This document shows positions 16,693 to 25,626 of a DNA stretch of 56,595 nt, one piece after another. The stretch is from Algoriphagus alkaliphilus (GTDB lineage: Bacteria; Bacteroidota; Bacteroidia; Cytophagales; Cyclobacteriaceae), in NCBI RefSeq assembly GCF_900103735.1, contig NZ_FMXE01000033.1, positions 1-56,595 on the forward strand. The letters run 5' to 3'. The notes under the pieces were generated by a model that saw nothing but the letters and a program-made list of their open reading frames with translations, did no database searches and had not been told where the DNA came from. How positions within the stretch are numbered: position 1 is the stretch's first letter; each line of letters begins with the position of its first letter. Made by a program: the position numbers and the translations under genes.

Positions 16693-17273
16693 TGGATTTT
16701 AGGAAAAAAGGGGGGCACTTCTTTTTGATACTCCCGATAGCGTTCTCCGTAATGAGAAATCAGATTTTTTTCCTCAAAATAAATTCCGAGGGGTAAATAC
16801 AAGATCAGACAGCCCAAGTGGATTAAAGCACCCATTGTCCCAGAAACCAAAAAATACCCCGCAAATACCAGTAGAAGTCCAAAATAAAGCGGATGTCTGA
16901 CCTGTGAATACATCCCTGAGGTGATTAATTCCGGTTTTGATTTCGAAATCTTCTCGGGGAGAATTCCCGGAAATGATTTCATTGATACTTGCTTGAGTGA
17001 TCGCATCAGAATGATCACACCGGCTGTAGCGATCATGTATCCGGCATATTGTCCAAACTGCGTTGCGGGATAGACCAGTTCTACAGGCAAAAAAATTGCC
17101 TGTACAAGAATTGCAAGAAAAAGAAGGGTAGATAAAATAGAATAGAACAATCTGTACCATTTGTAGCCCTCGGGCCATTTCGCCTTCAAAATTCTTTTTA
17201 ACTTGGAAGCTGCAAGGGCAGTGTGAAGAAAGTAAAACAGTCCCCAGCTAAGGACCATGAGTAGATTTGACAT
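16677..17273 (-). CDS. Isoprenylcysteine carboxyl methyltransferase-like membrane methyltransferase
   Basis: A 198-residue integral membrane protein with four or five hydrophobic segments. The C-terminal signature GMYSQVRHPLYFGLLL followed by EEKNLISHYGERYREY and VPPFFP is that of the ICMT/phospholipid methyltransferase family, which binds S-adenosylmethionine between these segments. The substrate is unknown; candidates are lipids or small membrane-associated molecules. Its stop codon lies in the loop of the shared terminator. The gene is divergent from the LYS1-like dehydrogenase. Confidence 0.82.
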   Translation of the reverse strand: MSNLLMVLSWGLFYFLHTALAASKLKRILKAKWPEGYKWYRLFYSILSTLLFLAILVQAIFLPVELVYPATQFGQYAGYMIATAGVIILMRSLKQVSMKSFPGILPEKISKSKPELITSGMYSQVRHPLYFGLLLVFAGYFLVSGTMGALIHLGCLILYLPLGIYFEEKNLISHYGERYREYQKEVPPFFPKIHKKRG

Positions 17274-17314
17274 TTGCGAAAATTAAACCCGATAGATAAG
17301 AATTTTTATGAAAT

Positions 17315-17345
17315 CGAACCTGTCTGTTACATACGTTCAGGTTCG
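17315..17345. promoter_or_regulatory. Inverted repeat upstream of the LYS1-like dehydrogenase
   Basis: CGAACCTG at 17315-17322 and CAGGTTCG at 17338-17345 are perfect 8-bp arms separated by 15 nt, about 40 nt before the dehydrogenase start and in the divergent promoter gap. An operator or a leader hairpin are both possible; no T run follows. Confidence 0.45.
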
Positions 17346-17385
17346 TAATAGGCTGCGTGGCCACTGAAAAACAAATTATAAACAG

Positions 17386-18594
17386 ATGAAAATCGGAATA
17401 ATCCGTGAAGGGAAAAACCCACCGGACAAAAGAACACCTTTTCCTCCAGAACAACTAAAAAGGCTAAATGAGCGCTTTGGAGATCATTTTACTTTTATCG
17501 TTGAATCCAGTTCTTTTCGCTGTTATTCTGATGATGAATACAGGACTTCGGGAATTGAAGTAGCTGATGATATCTCCGATGCAGATGTGTTCTTTGGCGT
17601 TAAGGAAGTTCCGATTGAAAAGTTGAATCCTGATAAAACGTATTTCTTTTTTTCCCACACCATCAAGAAACAGCGCTACAACAAAAATCTTCTTCGGGAG
17701 ATTTTGGAAAAAAATATCCGGCTCATTGATTATGAAGTGCTCAAGGACGATCAAGGAAACCGGGTAGTGGCTTTTGGGCGCTGGGCTGGAATTGTCGGGG
17801 CATACAATGCCTTCTGGGCTTATGGAAAGAAAACCGCCCTATACGATATCAAGCGGGCTTCGGAATGTTTGGATCTTTCCGAATTGAAGCTTGAATTGAA
17901 AAAGGTACAGCTCCCCCCTATCAAAATTGTAGTTACTGGTTCCGGTCGGGTAGGTAAAGGAGTGAAAGAAATACTTGAGGTATTGAATATACCGGAAGTC
18001 GAAACGCATGAGTTTTTGCATTTATACTTCGAAGAGCCTGTATTCACAGTCTTGAGTTCGTCGGATTACAACAGAAGAAAAGCTGATGGGGGATTTGATC
18101 GAGAGGAGTTTTATTCATCACCTGAGTTGTATGAAAGCCATTTTTTAAAGTTTGCAGAAGCAGGCGAAATGTTGATTGCTGCAGCATATTGGGACCCTGA
18201 TGCGCCGAGGTTATTCAAATTGGAAGACATCAATTCTCCGGATTTTGCCCTTTCGGTGATAGCAGATGTGACCTGTGACATTGGGGGTTCGATACCGACC
18301 ACACTTCGGGCTTCGACTATCTTGGAACCTATCTATGACGTGGATCGGGCAAGCGGAACCGAAATTCCGGCATTCGGAAGTCAAACCAGTATTTCGGTCA
18401 TGGCGATTGATAATCTACCATGCGAACTTCCGAGGGAATCCTCGCTTGAGTTTGGCAAGCAGCTCGAACAATGGGTAGTCCCGGCTTTGCTCGAAGAAAA
18501 TTCCCCTATTTTGGAGCGGGCCACAGTTGCACGGGATGGAGATTTAACTTTGGAGTTTATGTACCTCCGGGATTTTGTGGATAACATTGAATGA
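17386..18594 (+). CDS. NAD-dependent saccharopine (LYS1-like) / alanine dehydrogenase family protein
   Basis: A 402-residue dehydrogenase with an AlaDH/PNT-type N-terminal half (KIGIIREGKNPPDKRTPFPP) and a Rossmann segment near 185 (IKIVVTGSGRVGKGV). The motifs FFFSHTIKKQRYN, GRWAGIVGAYNAFWAYG and ADVTCDIGGSIP resemble yeast-type saccharopine dehydrogenase (lysine-forming). Bacteroidota carry such LYS1-like proteins, but the substrate has not been read here and lysine metabolism is only the closest match. deoC begins 7 nt after its stop, so the two are probably cotranscribed. Confidence 0.8.
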   Translation: MKIGIIREGKNPPDKRTPFPPEQLKRLNERFGDHFTFIVESSSFRCYSDDEYRTSGIEVADDISDADVFFGVKEVPIEKLNPDKTYFFFSHTIKKQRYNKNLLREILEKNIRLIDYEVLKDDQGNRVVAFGRWAGIVGAYNAFWAYGKKTALYDIKRASECLDLSELKLELKKVQLPPIKIVVTGSGRVGKGVKEILEVLNIPEVETHEFLHLYFEEPVFTVLSSSDYNRRKADGGFDREEFYSSPELYESHFLKFAEAGEMLIAAAYWDPDAPRLFKLEDINSPDFALSVIADVTCDIGGSIPTTLRASTILEPIYDVDRASGTEIPAFGSQTSISVMAIDNLPCELPRESSLEFGKQLEQWVVPALLEENSPILERATVARDGDLTLEFMYLRDFVDNIE

Positions 18595-18601
18595 AATAAG
18601 C

Positions 18602-19270
18602 ATGAACAATTTGAATCGTTTTTTGGAATCCACACTGCTGCGGCCGACCATGACGGGCCATGAGGTGGACCAATTAATCCAAGATGCCGTTGAGGAGCAG
18701 TTTATTGGAGTCTGTGTTCCCTCCTTTTGGGTAAAAAAGGTAAAGCGGGAACTCCGGGATCAGGATATTCAAGTGGTGACAGTGATCGGGTTTCCCTTTG
18801 GATTTGAAGACACTGCCACTAAAGTAGCCGAAACGAACGAGGCAATCAGACAGGGTGCTGACGAATTGGATTTGGTGTGGTCACAGACCGCCTTTCACTC
18901 GGGGATGAACTGGCCCAAAATTGAAATCGCACAGATAGCCAAAATTTGTCATGCCGAAGAGCGAATCCTGAAGGTGATCATTGAGACTGCCTATTTGGAT
19001 CCTGAACAGCTTCGGGAAGCTTGCATGATCTGCCAGGATGCCGGAGTTGATTTTGTCAAAACCTCTACAGGATATGCCCCATCAGGAGCCAAAGTGGAGG
19101 ATATCAAGCTTATGCGGGAGACCCTTTCCTCCGCAATTGGAATCAAGGCGAGTGGAGGGATTAAAACATTGGAGTTTGCCCTTGAGCTGATCAAAGCCGG
19201 GGCAGACCGGATAGGCACAAGCTCTGCAAAAGCAATTATGGAAGCCTATCGGATCGCCTCTCAAGCCTAA
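18602..19270 (+). CDS. deoC: Deoxyribose-phosphate aldolase
   Basis: DeoC cleaves 2-deoxyribose 5-phosphate to glyceraldehyde 3-phosphate and acetaldehyde in deoxynucleoside catabolism. From the ATG at 18602 it has 222 residues. The Schiff-base lysine is Lys153 in FVKTSTGY, the second active-site lysine is Lys182 in GIKASGGI, and the conserved aspartate sits in ADELDLVW. The frame extends to an upstream TTG at 18575, but this adds only nine unconserved residues overlapping the preceding gene. It overlaps the convergent transporter gene by four bases. Confidence 0.96.
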   Translation: MNNLNRFLESTLLRPTMTGHEVDQLIQDAVEEQFIGVCVPSFWVKKVKRELRDQDIQVVTVIGFPFGFEDTATKVAETNEAIRQGADELDLVWSQTAFHSGMNWPKIEIAQIAKICHAEERILKVIIETAYLDPEQLREACMICQDAGVDFVKTSTGYAPSGAKVEDIKLMRETLSSAIGIKASGGIKTLEFALELIKAGADRIGTSSAKAIMEAYRIASQA

Positions 19271-20376
19271 TCCCTACTGAAATAAATCAGCAGGAAAGGA
19301 ATAATGAAGAAGGTCAGCAGGATGTAGGCAAATCCGAAAATTCGATGCGTCACGGAGGTTTTTCCCATCCACTCAGCCAGTTTTACCGGAATATTTCTGA
19401 CTTCTGGGAAAGGTAAAAAGATCAAAGCTCCGATCAAATTGAACAGCACATGAACGAAGGCCAAGGCGATGGCAGCCTCGGTTTTATACATTGCTGCAAT
19501 TACTGCGGTGATGGTTGTTCCAATGTTGGCTCCGATGATAAAAGGGAAGGATTTGGCCAAGCTTACCTTACGATTGGCAACTAAAGGGACAACCAGACAA
19601 GTCGTCACTGTACTGGATTGTACTGCGGCCGTAAAAAATATTCCGTAGATAAAAGATACTGCTGTGTTTTTAAAAATAATTTTGCTGATGTCTTCAAAAG
19701 TATCCAAAACAAAAGTTTTGTATACAGACGTAGACATGACTTTAATAGAAAAAAACACCAGGAAAATTGCCAATAAAGTGGACACAAATGGGATGTTGAT
19801 GTGTTCAACGATCCACTCAGTGGTTCCCCGTGTGAAGGTTCGATTATATTCAAAAGCACCGGTGAACTCTTTATCAGACACAAAGAGTTTTGCCAATTTT
19901 TCTGCCGTATTGGACAAAAAATTGAAGTATAATTCCAGGGGGAACAGAATTATCACGTTGAAAATATTAAACACGTCATGAGAAATTCCTGAAGAAAGTG
20001 CCCGCTTAAATTCTTTCTTTCTGGTGATAAAAGTGAAAGAAACAAGTGTCGAAGTCAGCGTGGTTCCAATATTTGCCCCAAGAACCATCGGGACGGCCTG
20101 CTGCAAGGTCATATTACCGGAGGCCACAATTGCCACAATACTTGCCGTCACCGTAGAGCTGCTTTGAATCAAAGCAGTCACCAACAGTCCGACAAATAAG
20201 CTGATAAATGGATTTCGGGTGGCCTGAATAATTTCTGTAGCGACATCGTTATTCAACTTCCCCATCGCCACCGTGAGCAAGTCAATGGCAAAAATGAAAA
20301 GCAATAGGGAGAGGAATACAATCAGATAGTTTCTGATCTTGCTCTTGGTTGTTTTCTCTTCTAACAGTTCTTCCAT
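19267..20376 (-). CDS. Na/Pi cotransporter family protein
   Basis: A 369-residue membrane protein with the internal duplication typical of type II sodium-phosphate cotransporters (NptA/YjbB family). The first repeat has ALIQSSSTVTASIVAIVAS and GANIGTTLTS; the second has AVQSSTVTTCLVVPLVA and GANIGTTITAV. The paired QSS motifs form the substrate and sodium site. No C-terminal PhoU-like domain is present, unlike longer members. It is transcribed divergently from a PiT-like membrane protein, so both genes at this promoter region may handle phosphate. Confidence 0.92.
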   Translation of the reverse strand: MEELLEEKTTKSKIRNYLIVFLSLLLFIFAIDLLTVAMGKLNNDVATEIIQATRNPFISLFVGLLVTALIQSSSTVTASIVAIVASGNMTLQQAVPMVLGANIGTTLTSTLVSFTFITRKKEFKRALSSGISHDVFNIFNVIILFPLELYFNFLSNTAEKLAKLFVSDKEFTGAFEYNRTFTRGTTEWIVEHINIPFVSTLLAIFLVFFSIKVMSTSVYKTFVLDTFEDISKIIFKNTAVSFIYGIFFTAAVQSSTVTTCLVVPLVANRKVSLAKSFPFIIGANIGTTITAVIAAMYKTEAAIALAFVHVLFNLIGALIFLPFPEVRNIPVKLAEWMGKTSVTHRIFGFAYILLTFFIIPFLLIYFSRD

Positions 20377-20565
20377 TTATTTTAACAGAATATGCCTACT
20401 TGAGGCGGAGAATTCAAATCAGATCAATTTTTTTATTTCATTGATCTCTGAAGAAATTCAAATTTAACTTAGAAATTCAGGTCAAAGTTGAAGTTTTTTC
20501 ATGATTTGCAAGTCTGGTTCGTCCTGAAAGTGAAGGATTTTCACCTAGTTAACAATTTATTAACA

Positions 20566-20593
20566 TTGGATGCAGATAACTTATTTAATTTTG
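20566..20593 (+). promoter_or_regulatory. Bacteroidota-type promoter (TTG, 17 nt, TAATTTTG)
   Basis: A TTG at 20566-20568 and a perfect TAnnTTTG box at 20586-20593 are separated by 17 nt, which fits the -33/-7 consensus of the phylum. The start codon of the PiT-like gene is 25 nt downstream of the -7 box, giving a leader of roughly 20 nt. Confidence 0.75.
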
Positions 20594-20618
20594 TGCCCAA
20601 TCTCCCACATGCCTCAAC

Positions 20619-21755
20619 ATGGCCAAGAAAACAGCAATAGATCAAAACATCAATCAGGAAAAGCTTTCTAGGAAAACCTATTCCCTTTTTGATTTTACCA
20701 AAAGTGAGCGCCCTTTTCTGATAACTGTTTGTATACTGGTATCCATAGCAGGGTTGATTACTCCCTACACTTATGCTGCCATGTGGTTTGGCTTTGCTTT
20801 AGCCGCCTATTCTGCGATTGCAAATGACAGTATTCAGACCATCGGAACGTTCATCGCCTCCAACAGCAAGAAGCCTTGGTATTTGTTGTGGCTATTTATG
20901 GGCCTGATTTGGGTCGGGACGGTGAGTTATAGCTGGGTTTTTTATGCTGGGGATGTGACCTATCAGCGTCTCAATGTGCCTGGTCTGGAAAAGGCACCGG
21001 AAAGTTTTGTGTTTTTACAGCTCGCTGCGCCGATCGTTCTTTTGGTAATGACCCGACTCCGCATGCCGGTGTCCACTACCTTCCTCTTGCTGAATGTCTT
21101 TACCTATAAAGCAGGCACCATTGTAGATGTCATGTTCAAAAGCTTCGTCGGGTATCTTTTGGCCTTTGGTCTGGCAATGGTGGTTTGGTTCCTCCTGGAG
21201 CGGTTTGTAAAAAATTACCTTAAGGGTCAGGCTGCATCCTATTGGATTTATTTACAGTGGATTACATCCGGAGTACTCTGGTCTGTATGGATCATGCAGG
21301 ATGCCGCAAATATCGCAGTGTTCCTGCCACGGCAGCTCGATGCTGTTGAATTCTCCGTGTATACAGGTTTTGTGTTTCTCGGACTTGGATTTCTCTTCTA
21401 CATGAAAGGAGACAAAATCCAGGAGATTGTCAATGAAAAATCAAATGTCACGGATGTCCGTGCAGCAACCATCGTGGACTTGGTTTATGCCGTGATCTTG
21501 TTTTACTTCAAATTGTACAACAATGTTCCTATGAGTACCACTTGGGTGTTTATTGGCTTGTTGGCAGGAAGGGAATTGGCCATTGCTTTGGGGAAACATG
21601 GTAAGGCTAAAAAGCGAAATGTCTGGCTGGTAAGAGCTTTCCGATTGGGAAGAAAAGATATTTTTAAAGCCCTGATCGGACTTGTAGTCTCTTTGATCTT
21701 GGCCATTATCATCAACAAAGGCGTACGGGAGGAGATTTGGGCATTCTTTCAGTAA
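20619..21755 (+). CDS. PiT-like (inorganic phosphate transporter family) membrane protein, divergent
   Basis: A 378-residue protein with about ten hydrophobic segments, which I do not match to a fully characterised family. Weak internal symmetry recalls PiT phosphate transporters: ANDSIQTIGTFIAS and then RMPVSTTFLLLN in the first half, and QDAANIAVFLPRQ followed by NNVPMSTTWVFIGLLAGRE in the second. PiT proteins carry paired G-A-N-D and P-V-S-T-T-H motifs at equivalent places. Opposite it, on the other strand, is a Na/Pi cotransporter gene. Phosphate or a related anion is a reasonable guess, but the substrate is inference. Confidence 0.65.
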   Translation: MAKKTAIDQNINQEKLSRKTYSLFDFTKSERPFLITVCILVSIAGLITPYTYAAMWFGFALAAYSAIANDSIQTIGTFIASNSKKPWYLLWLFMGLIWVGTVSYSWVFYAGDVTYQRLNVPGLEKAPESFVFLQLAAPIVLLVMTRLRMPVSTTFLLLNVFTYKAGTIVDVMFKSFVGYLLAFGLAMVVWFLLERFVKNYLKGQAASYWIYLQWITSGVLWSVWIMQDAANIAVFLPRQLDAVEFSVYTGFVFLGLGFLFYMKGDKIQEIVNEKSNVTDVRAATIVDLVYAVILFYFKLYNNVPMSTTWVFIGLLAGRELAIALGKHGKAKKRNVWLVRAFRLGRKDIFKALIGLVVSLILAIIINKGVREEIWAFFQ

Positions 21756-21763
21756 CTGAAAAT

Positions 21764-22207
21764 TTGGAACTTTACACCCACGAGTATTTCATGAATGAGG
21801 CTTTGAAACAAGCCAAAATCGCCTTTGATGAAGGAGAAATACCTGTGGGAGCTGTAGTCGTTTCAAAAAACAGAATCATAGGAAGAGCTTATAATCAGAC
21901 TGAAAGGCTCAATGATGTTACTGCGCATGCAGAGATGCTGGCCATAACAGCTGCTGCAAATTCTCTAGGAGCCAAATACCTGATTGATTGCAGACTCTAT
22001 GTGACTTTAGAGCCTTGCCCGATGTGCGCCGGTGCCTTGTATTGGTCGCAGATTGGGGAGGTGTATTTTGGTGCATCAGACCCAAAGCGGGGTTTTAGAC
22101 AGAGTAATCCTTCCATGCTTCATCCTAAAACTCAGGTTTTCTCAGGAGTTCTGAAGGAGGAAGCCGAAAAACTGGTTTTGGAATTTTTCAGAAAATTGAG
22201 AGAGTAA
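21764..22207 (+). CDS. tadA: tRNA-specific adenosine deaminase TadA / nucleoside deaminase
   Basis: A zinc-dependent deaminase converting adenosine to inosine at the tRNA-Arg wobble position. Motifs: THAEMLAI (zinc histidine and catalytic glutamate) and EPCPMCAGAL (two zinc cysteines), both intact. The N-terminal YFMNEALKQAKIAFDEGEIPVGAV is TadA-like. I place the start at a TTG (21764), which gives the usual short segment before YFM. An ATG at 21791 is possible and would shorten the protein by nine residues. A TTG at 21737 would overlap the upstream gene. It is probably cotranscribed with the PiT-like gene, whose stop is nine bases upstream. Confidence 0.9.
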   Translation: MELYTHEYFMNEALKQAKIAFDEGEIPVGAVVVSKNRIIGRAYNQTERLNDVTAHAEMLAITAAANSLGAKYLIDCRLYVTLEPCPMCAGALYWSQIGEVYFGASDPKRGFRQSNPSMLHPKTQVFSGVLKEEAEKLVLEFFRKLRE

Positions 22208-22313
22208 GCCTTTTTTTGGGGTTAAAGAACCTTTTTTTGTTTAGGGGGGTTGACAAGCAACAGTCTAAAGACTTATTTAATCAAAATTCTTTAACTCAAA
22301 ACCTAAAAATAAT

Positions 22314-22919
22314 ATGGCTTTTACACTTCCCGCTCTACCTTATGCTTTTAATGCGCTAGAGCCACACATCGATGCAAAAACCATGGAGATCCACCACGGA
22401 AAGCACCACAACGCCTATGTAACCAATCTAAACAATGCCATTGCTGGCACTGACTTGGAAGGTAAATCTCTTGAGGAACTGATGAAAGTTGCCGGCTCAA
22501 ATGCAGCTGTCAGAAATAATGGAGGAGGACATTGGAATCACAGTCTTTTTTGGCAAGTAATTTCCCCAAACGGAGGAGGATCACCTTCCGGTGGACTTGC
22601 TGCTGCAATTGATGCCAAATTTGGATCATTTGATGCCTTCAAAGAAACATTCAACAAGGCTGCCGCCACTCGATTTGGGTCAGGATGGGCTTGGCTATGT
22701 GTAGATACAAAAAAAGAGCTTTGCGTTTGCTCTTCTCCAAATCAGGATAATCCATTGATGGACGTATCTGATTGCCCTGGGACACCAATCTTGGGGCTTG
22801 ATGTATGGGAACACGCCTACTATCTGCATTACCAAAACAGGAGACTTGATTATGTAGCTGCGTTTTGGAACCTAGTCAATTGGGATGAAGTAAGCAAGCG
22901 TTTTGCCGCTGCCAACTAA
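22314..22919 (+). CDS. sodA: Superoxide dismutase (Mn/Fe family)
   Basis: A 201-residue cytoplasmic superoxide dismutase with all four metal ligands: His27 in [10 protein letters not shown], His76 in [10 protein letters not shown], and Asp163 and His167 in GLDVWEHAY. Two positions that help separate metal types, glycine in the GGH of the second helix and glutamine in NQDNPLM (Gln144), match the Mn form rather than the Fe form. A cambialistic enzyme is still possible. It has its own downstream terminator and is most likely monocistronic. Confidence 0.96.
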   Translation: MAFTLPALPYAFNALEPHIDAKTMEIHHGKHHNAYVTNLNNAIAGTDLEGKSLEELMKVAGSNAAVRNNGGGHWNHSLFWQVISPNGGGSPSGGLAAAIDAKFGSFDAFKETFNKAAATRFGSGWAWLCVDTKKELCVCSSPNQDNPLMDVSDCPGTPILGLDVWEHAYYLHYQNRRLDYVAAFWNLVNWDEVSKRFAAAN

Positions 22920-22942
22920 GGTAAAGCTGCCTGGAAATACAG

Positions 22943-22970
22943 ATCCCCGGACTTGTTCGGGGATTTTTTA
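22943..22970 (+). terminator. Terminator of the superoxide dismutase gene
   Basis: ATCCCCG and CGGGGAT pair around an 8-nt loop, followed by six Ts, 23 bases after the stop codon. Confidence 0.88.
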
Positions 22971-23132
22971 TGTCCTAAACCGAATAATATCCTGTACGGA
23001 TTTGAGACATGTATAGTACAGAGTATAGTATAAAAGTGCCTTAATGGCTTGTTTAAGCTTATTAGTAGCTTTGGCACTTCATTTCCCTATAGAGTTGGCA
23101 TATCGAATTGACTAAGCCAATCTATTATTCAA

Positions 23133-25571
23133 ATGAAAACTACCAACTTCCTTTTTCTATCCATGCTTATTTATTTTCTGGGAATAAGTAATCTGGCAGC
23201 CACTCCAAAAGAAGTGGCAAAAATTACCGGAAAAATTGCCAACCAAAAGGGAGAAGCGGTCCCTTACGCCAATGTTGCTCTCGTACAATTGGACGGCGCA
23301 TTGGTAGATGGGGCTGTTTCCGATGAAAATGGGAACTTCCTGATCGAGTCTACCAAATCCGCTAAAGTGAAACTTGTAATTTCTTCGATTGGGTATGTTT
23401 CCTTTAGTTCAGAGGCTTTTGATCTTTCTCCGGGGATCAATAAAGACTTCGGTTCCATATCCATCTCCGATGAAATGATGGGTTTGGATGAGGTGACTGT
23501 CAAAGCCTCGAGGCCGGAAATTATCATCCAGCCGGACAAAACCATAATCAATGTAGAAGGGACGATCATGGCTGAGGGTTCAAATGCCCTGGATGTCATC
23601 GGCAGATCTCCGGGAATCTACGTGGATCAGGATGGAACGATCAACCTGAATGGACGGACTGGGGTCACGGTGATGATCAACGATCGCCCAACTTACATGA
23701 GCGCGACAGACCTCGCCAATTTTCTCCGATCGATGCCTGCAGATAATATAAAAAGTATCGAAGTGATCAATAATCCTACCTCCAGGTTTGACGCAGAGGG
23801 TGCAGCGGGTGTGATCAACATCCAATTGAAAAAGAACAATGTGGATGGTGTCTTCGGGAATATTCAAGTAGGAGGACAATACAACGGTCAGTTTGCGCCC
23901 AATGCAGGAATGACACTGAATGTGAAAAAAGGGAAATGGTCTACAAACGGAACACTCAACTACAATGAATATGCAGTCTACAATGATATAGACATCATCA
24001 GAAACTTCAGACTAGCCGAAGGCCAATCCAATTTCAATCAGGATTCAAGAATAGCTTCCCGATACAAGACGCCATCATTTAACGGAAGTGCCAACTACGA
24101 AATCAATAAAAATCAAAATCTTGGGCTGAACGTACAGGCATCTAATTCCTCGGATGTCAATACAAGTTCATCGGGTACAGTCATATCCAACCCTGGACAG
24201 GATTTTAACAGCTATATCGAGTCTTTCAATGATGCAAAAGGAGAAAGAAACCGTTTGTTTACCAATCTCCACTATGATGCAAAGCTTGATACTTTAGGGA
24301 GCAAAATTTCAGCAGATGTCGATTTTACCATCATGGACAGCGAAAGCTCCTCGCTTTTGGATAATAGCTTTTGGCCAGAAAATGATCCGACAGGTTCTGC
24401 AAATTCCAATAAAATCCAGACATTAAACGACATGTATTATACCATTTTTACTGCTAAAGTAGATTTTACCAAGGCATTGAAGGGTGGGAAAACAGTTGAA
24501 ACGGGAGTAAAAGGAAGCTGGGTTGAGTCCGATAATAATCTTGATTTGAGTAGAGCAGAAAGCGAAGGCCCCTTTGAGCAAGATCCAAACTCTAACCGCT
24601 TCGTCTATAACGAAAATGTCCTGGCCGCTTATGCTGCTTTGAAAGGCTCGTTTAACACGAAATTAAGCTATCAGGCAGGATTAAGAGGTGAATATTCCGA
24701 TATCGTTGGAAACTCGGTGACCCTGAATCAGGTGAACAAACAAAGTTATTTTAATCTGTTTCCAAGCGTCTTTGTTCAGCATAAGGTAAGTGATAACTAT
24801 CAGATCGTCTACAATGCAAACAGACGAATCACACGACCAAATTACAGATTACTAAATCCATTTGTCTACTACATCGATCCACTGACTTCGGAGCGGGGTA
24901 ACCCGCATTTAACACCACAGTACTCCACCAATTTTGAGATGAATCATGTGGTGAAAGGATCCTATCAGTTTACGTTTGGATATAGTGTTACCGAAGATGC
25001 ATTTATGCAGGTCTTTGAACAAGATCAGGCAGAACGGACCACTACTACCTTTACCGATAATTTTGACCAGACCCGAAATGCCAATTTCCGTGCAATAGTG
25101 CCTGTTGAAATAAAAAAATGGTGGACAACCTCAAACATGCTCCAGGTGAATTACAATCAATTTAAAACTCCGATTGGGGGCGATTTTCTGGATGTGGAGC
25201 AGGTTTCTTTTATGGTGAGATCGCAACAAAACTTCACCCTGCCTAAAGGATTCAAGGTTGAAGTAATGGGGATGTATCTTGGACCCCAGATTTGGGGCCA
25301 AGGAAGCATAGGAGGTTTTGGATGGGTAGATGCCGGTGTCACTAAGTCTGTGATGAAAGACAAACTTTCTCTCTCTGTCAATGGAACGGACTTGTTTAGA
25401 ACACAAGTCATCAGAGCGAATATTCAGTTTGCGGAGATTGACACTAATTTTCGTCAATATCGAAGTAATCAGGGCATGAGATTTACGCTGAGATACAACT
25501 TCGCCAAGGGAGAAAGCTTCCGAGTACGATCCAATACGGGAAGTACCGAAGAGCGCAATAGATTGGATTAA
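23133..25571 (+). CDS. Outer-membrane beta-barrel (TonB-receptor-like) protein with carboxypeptidase-regulatory-like domain
   Basis: An 812-residue outer-membrane protein: signal peptide (about 1-23), CarboxypepD_reg-like domain at about 30-110 (KITGKIANQKGEAVPYANVAL), plug-like domain at about 115-215 (VIGRSPGIYVDQDGTINLNGRTG, seen here as a split motif, then IEVINNPTSRFDAEGAAG), and a long barrel ending in an aromatic-rich strand (RFTLRYNF). No SusD partner is adjacent, so it is not a typical polysaccharide-utilisation pair. Ligand and TonB dependence are unknown. A TAGCTTTG box at 23066 lies 60 nt upstream, with a poorly spaced TTG. Confidence 0.85.
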   Translation: MKTTNFLFLSMLIYFLGISNLAATPKEVAKITGKIANQKGEAVPYANVALVQLDGALVDGAVSDENGNFLIESTKSAKVKLVISSIGYVSFSSEAFDLSPGINKDFGSISISDEMMGLDEVTVKASRPEIIIQPDKTIINVEGTIMAEGSNALDVIGRSPGIYVDQDGTINLNGRTGVTVMINDRPTYMSATDLANFLRSMPADNIKSIEVINNPTSRFDAEGAAGVINIQLKKNNVDGVFGNIQVGGQYNGQFAPNAGMTLNVKKGKWSTNGTLNYNEYAVYNDIDIIRNFRLAEGQSNFNQDSRIASRYKTPSFNGSANYEINKNQNLGLNVQASNSSDVNTSSSGTVISNPGQDFNSYIESFNDAKGERNRLFTNLHYDAKLDTLGSKISADVDFTIMDSESSSLLDNSFWPENDPTGSANSNKIQTLNDMYYTIFTAKVDFTKALKGGKTVETGVKGSWVESDNNLDLSRAESEGPFEQDPNSNRFVYNENVLAAYAALKGSFNTKLSYQAGLRGEYSDIVGNSVTLNQVNKQSYFNLFPSVFVQHKVSDNYQIVYNANRRITRPNYRLLNPFVYYIDPLTSERGNPHLTPQYSTNFEMNHVVKGSYQFTFGYSVTEDAFMQVFEQDQAERTTTTFTDNFDQTRNANFRAIVPVEIKKWWTTSNMLQVNYNQFKTPIGGDFLDVEQVSFMVRSQQNFTLPKGFKVEVMGMYLGPQIWGQGSIGGFGWVDAGVTKSVMKDKLSLSVNGTDLFRTQVIRANIQFAEIDTNFRQYRSNQGMRFTLRYNFAKGESFRVRSNTGSTEERNRLD

Positions 25572-25577
25572 TATAGA

Positions 25578-25604
25578 AACCTCTCCATTTTGGAGGGGTT
25601 TTTT
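25578..25604 (+). terminator. Terminator of the beta-barrel protein gene
   Basis: AACCTCTCC, ATTTT, GGAGGGGTT forms a 9-bp stem with one wobble pair, followed by a T run, directly after the stop codon. Confidence 0.85.
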
Positions 25605-25626
25605 ACATTTCTAAATTTCAATAATC

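Noticed and set aside
22212..22240. GGTT-AAAG-AACC followed by a T run after tadA, resembling a terminator
   Set aside because: The stem is only four pairs, insufficient for a confident terminator call.
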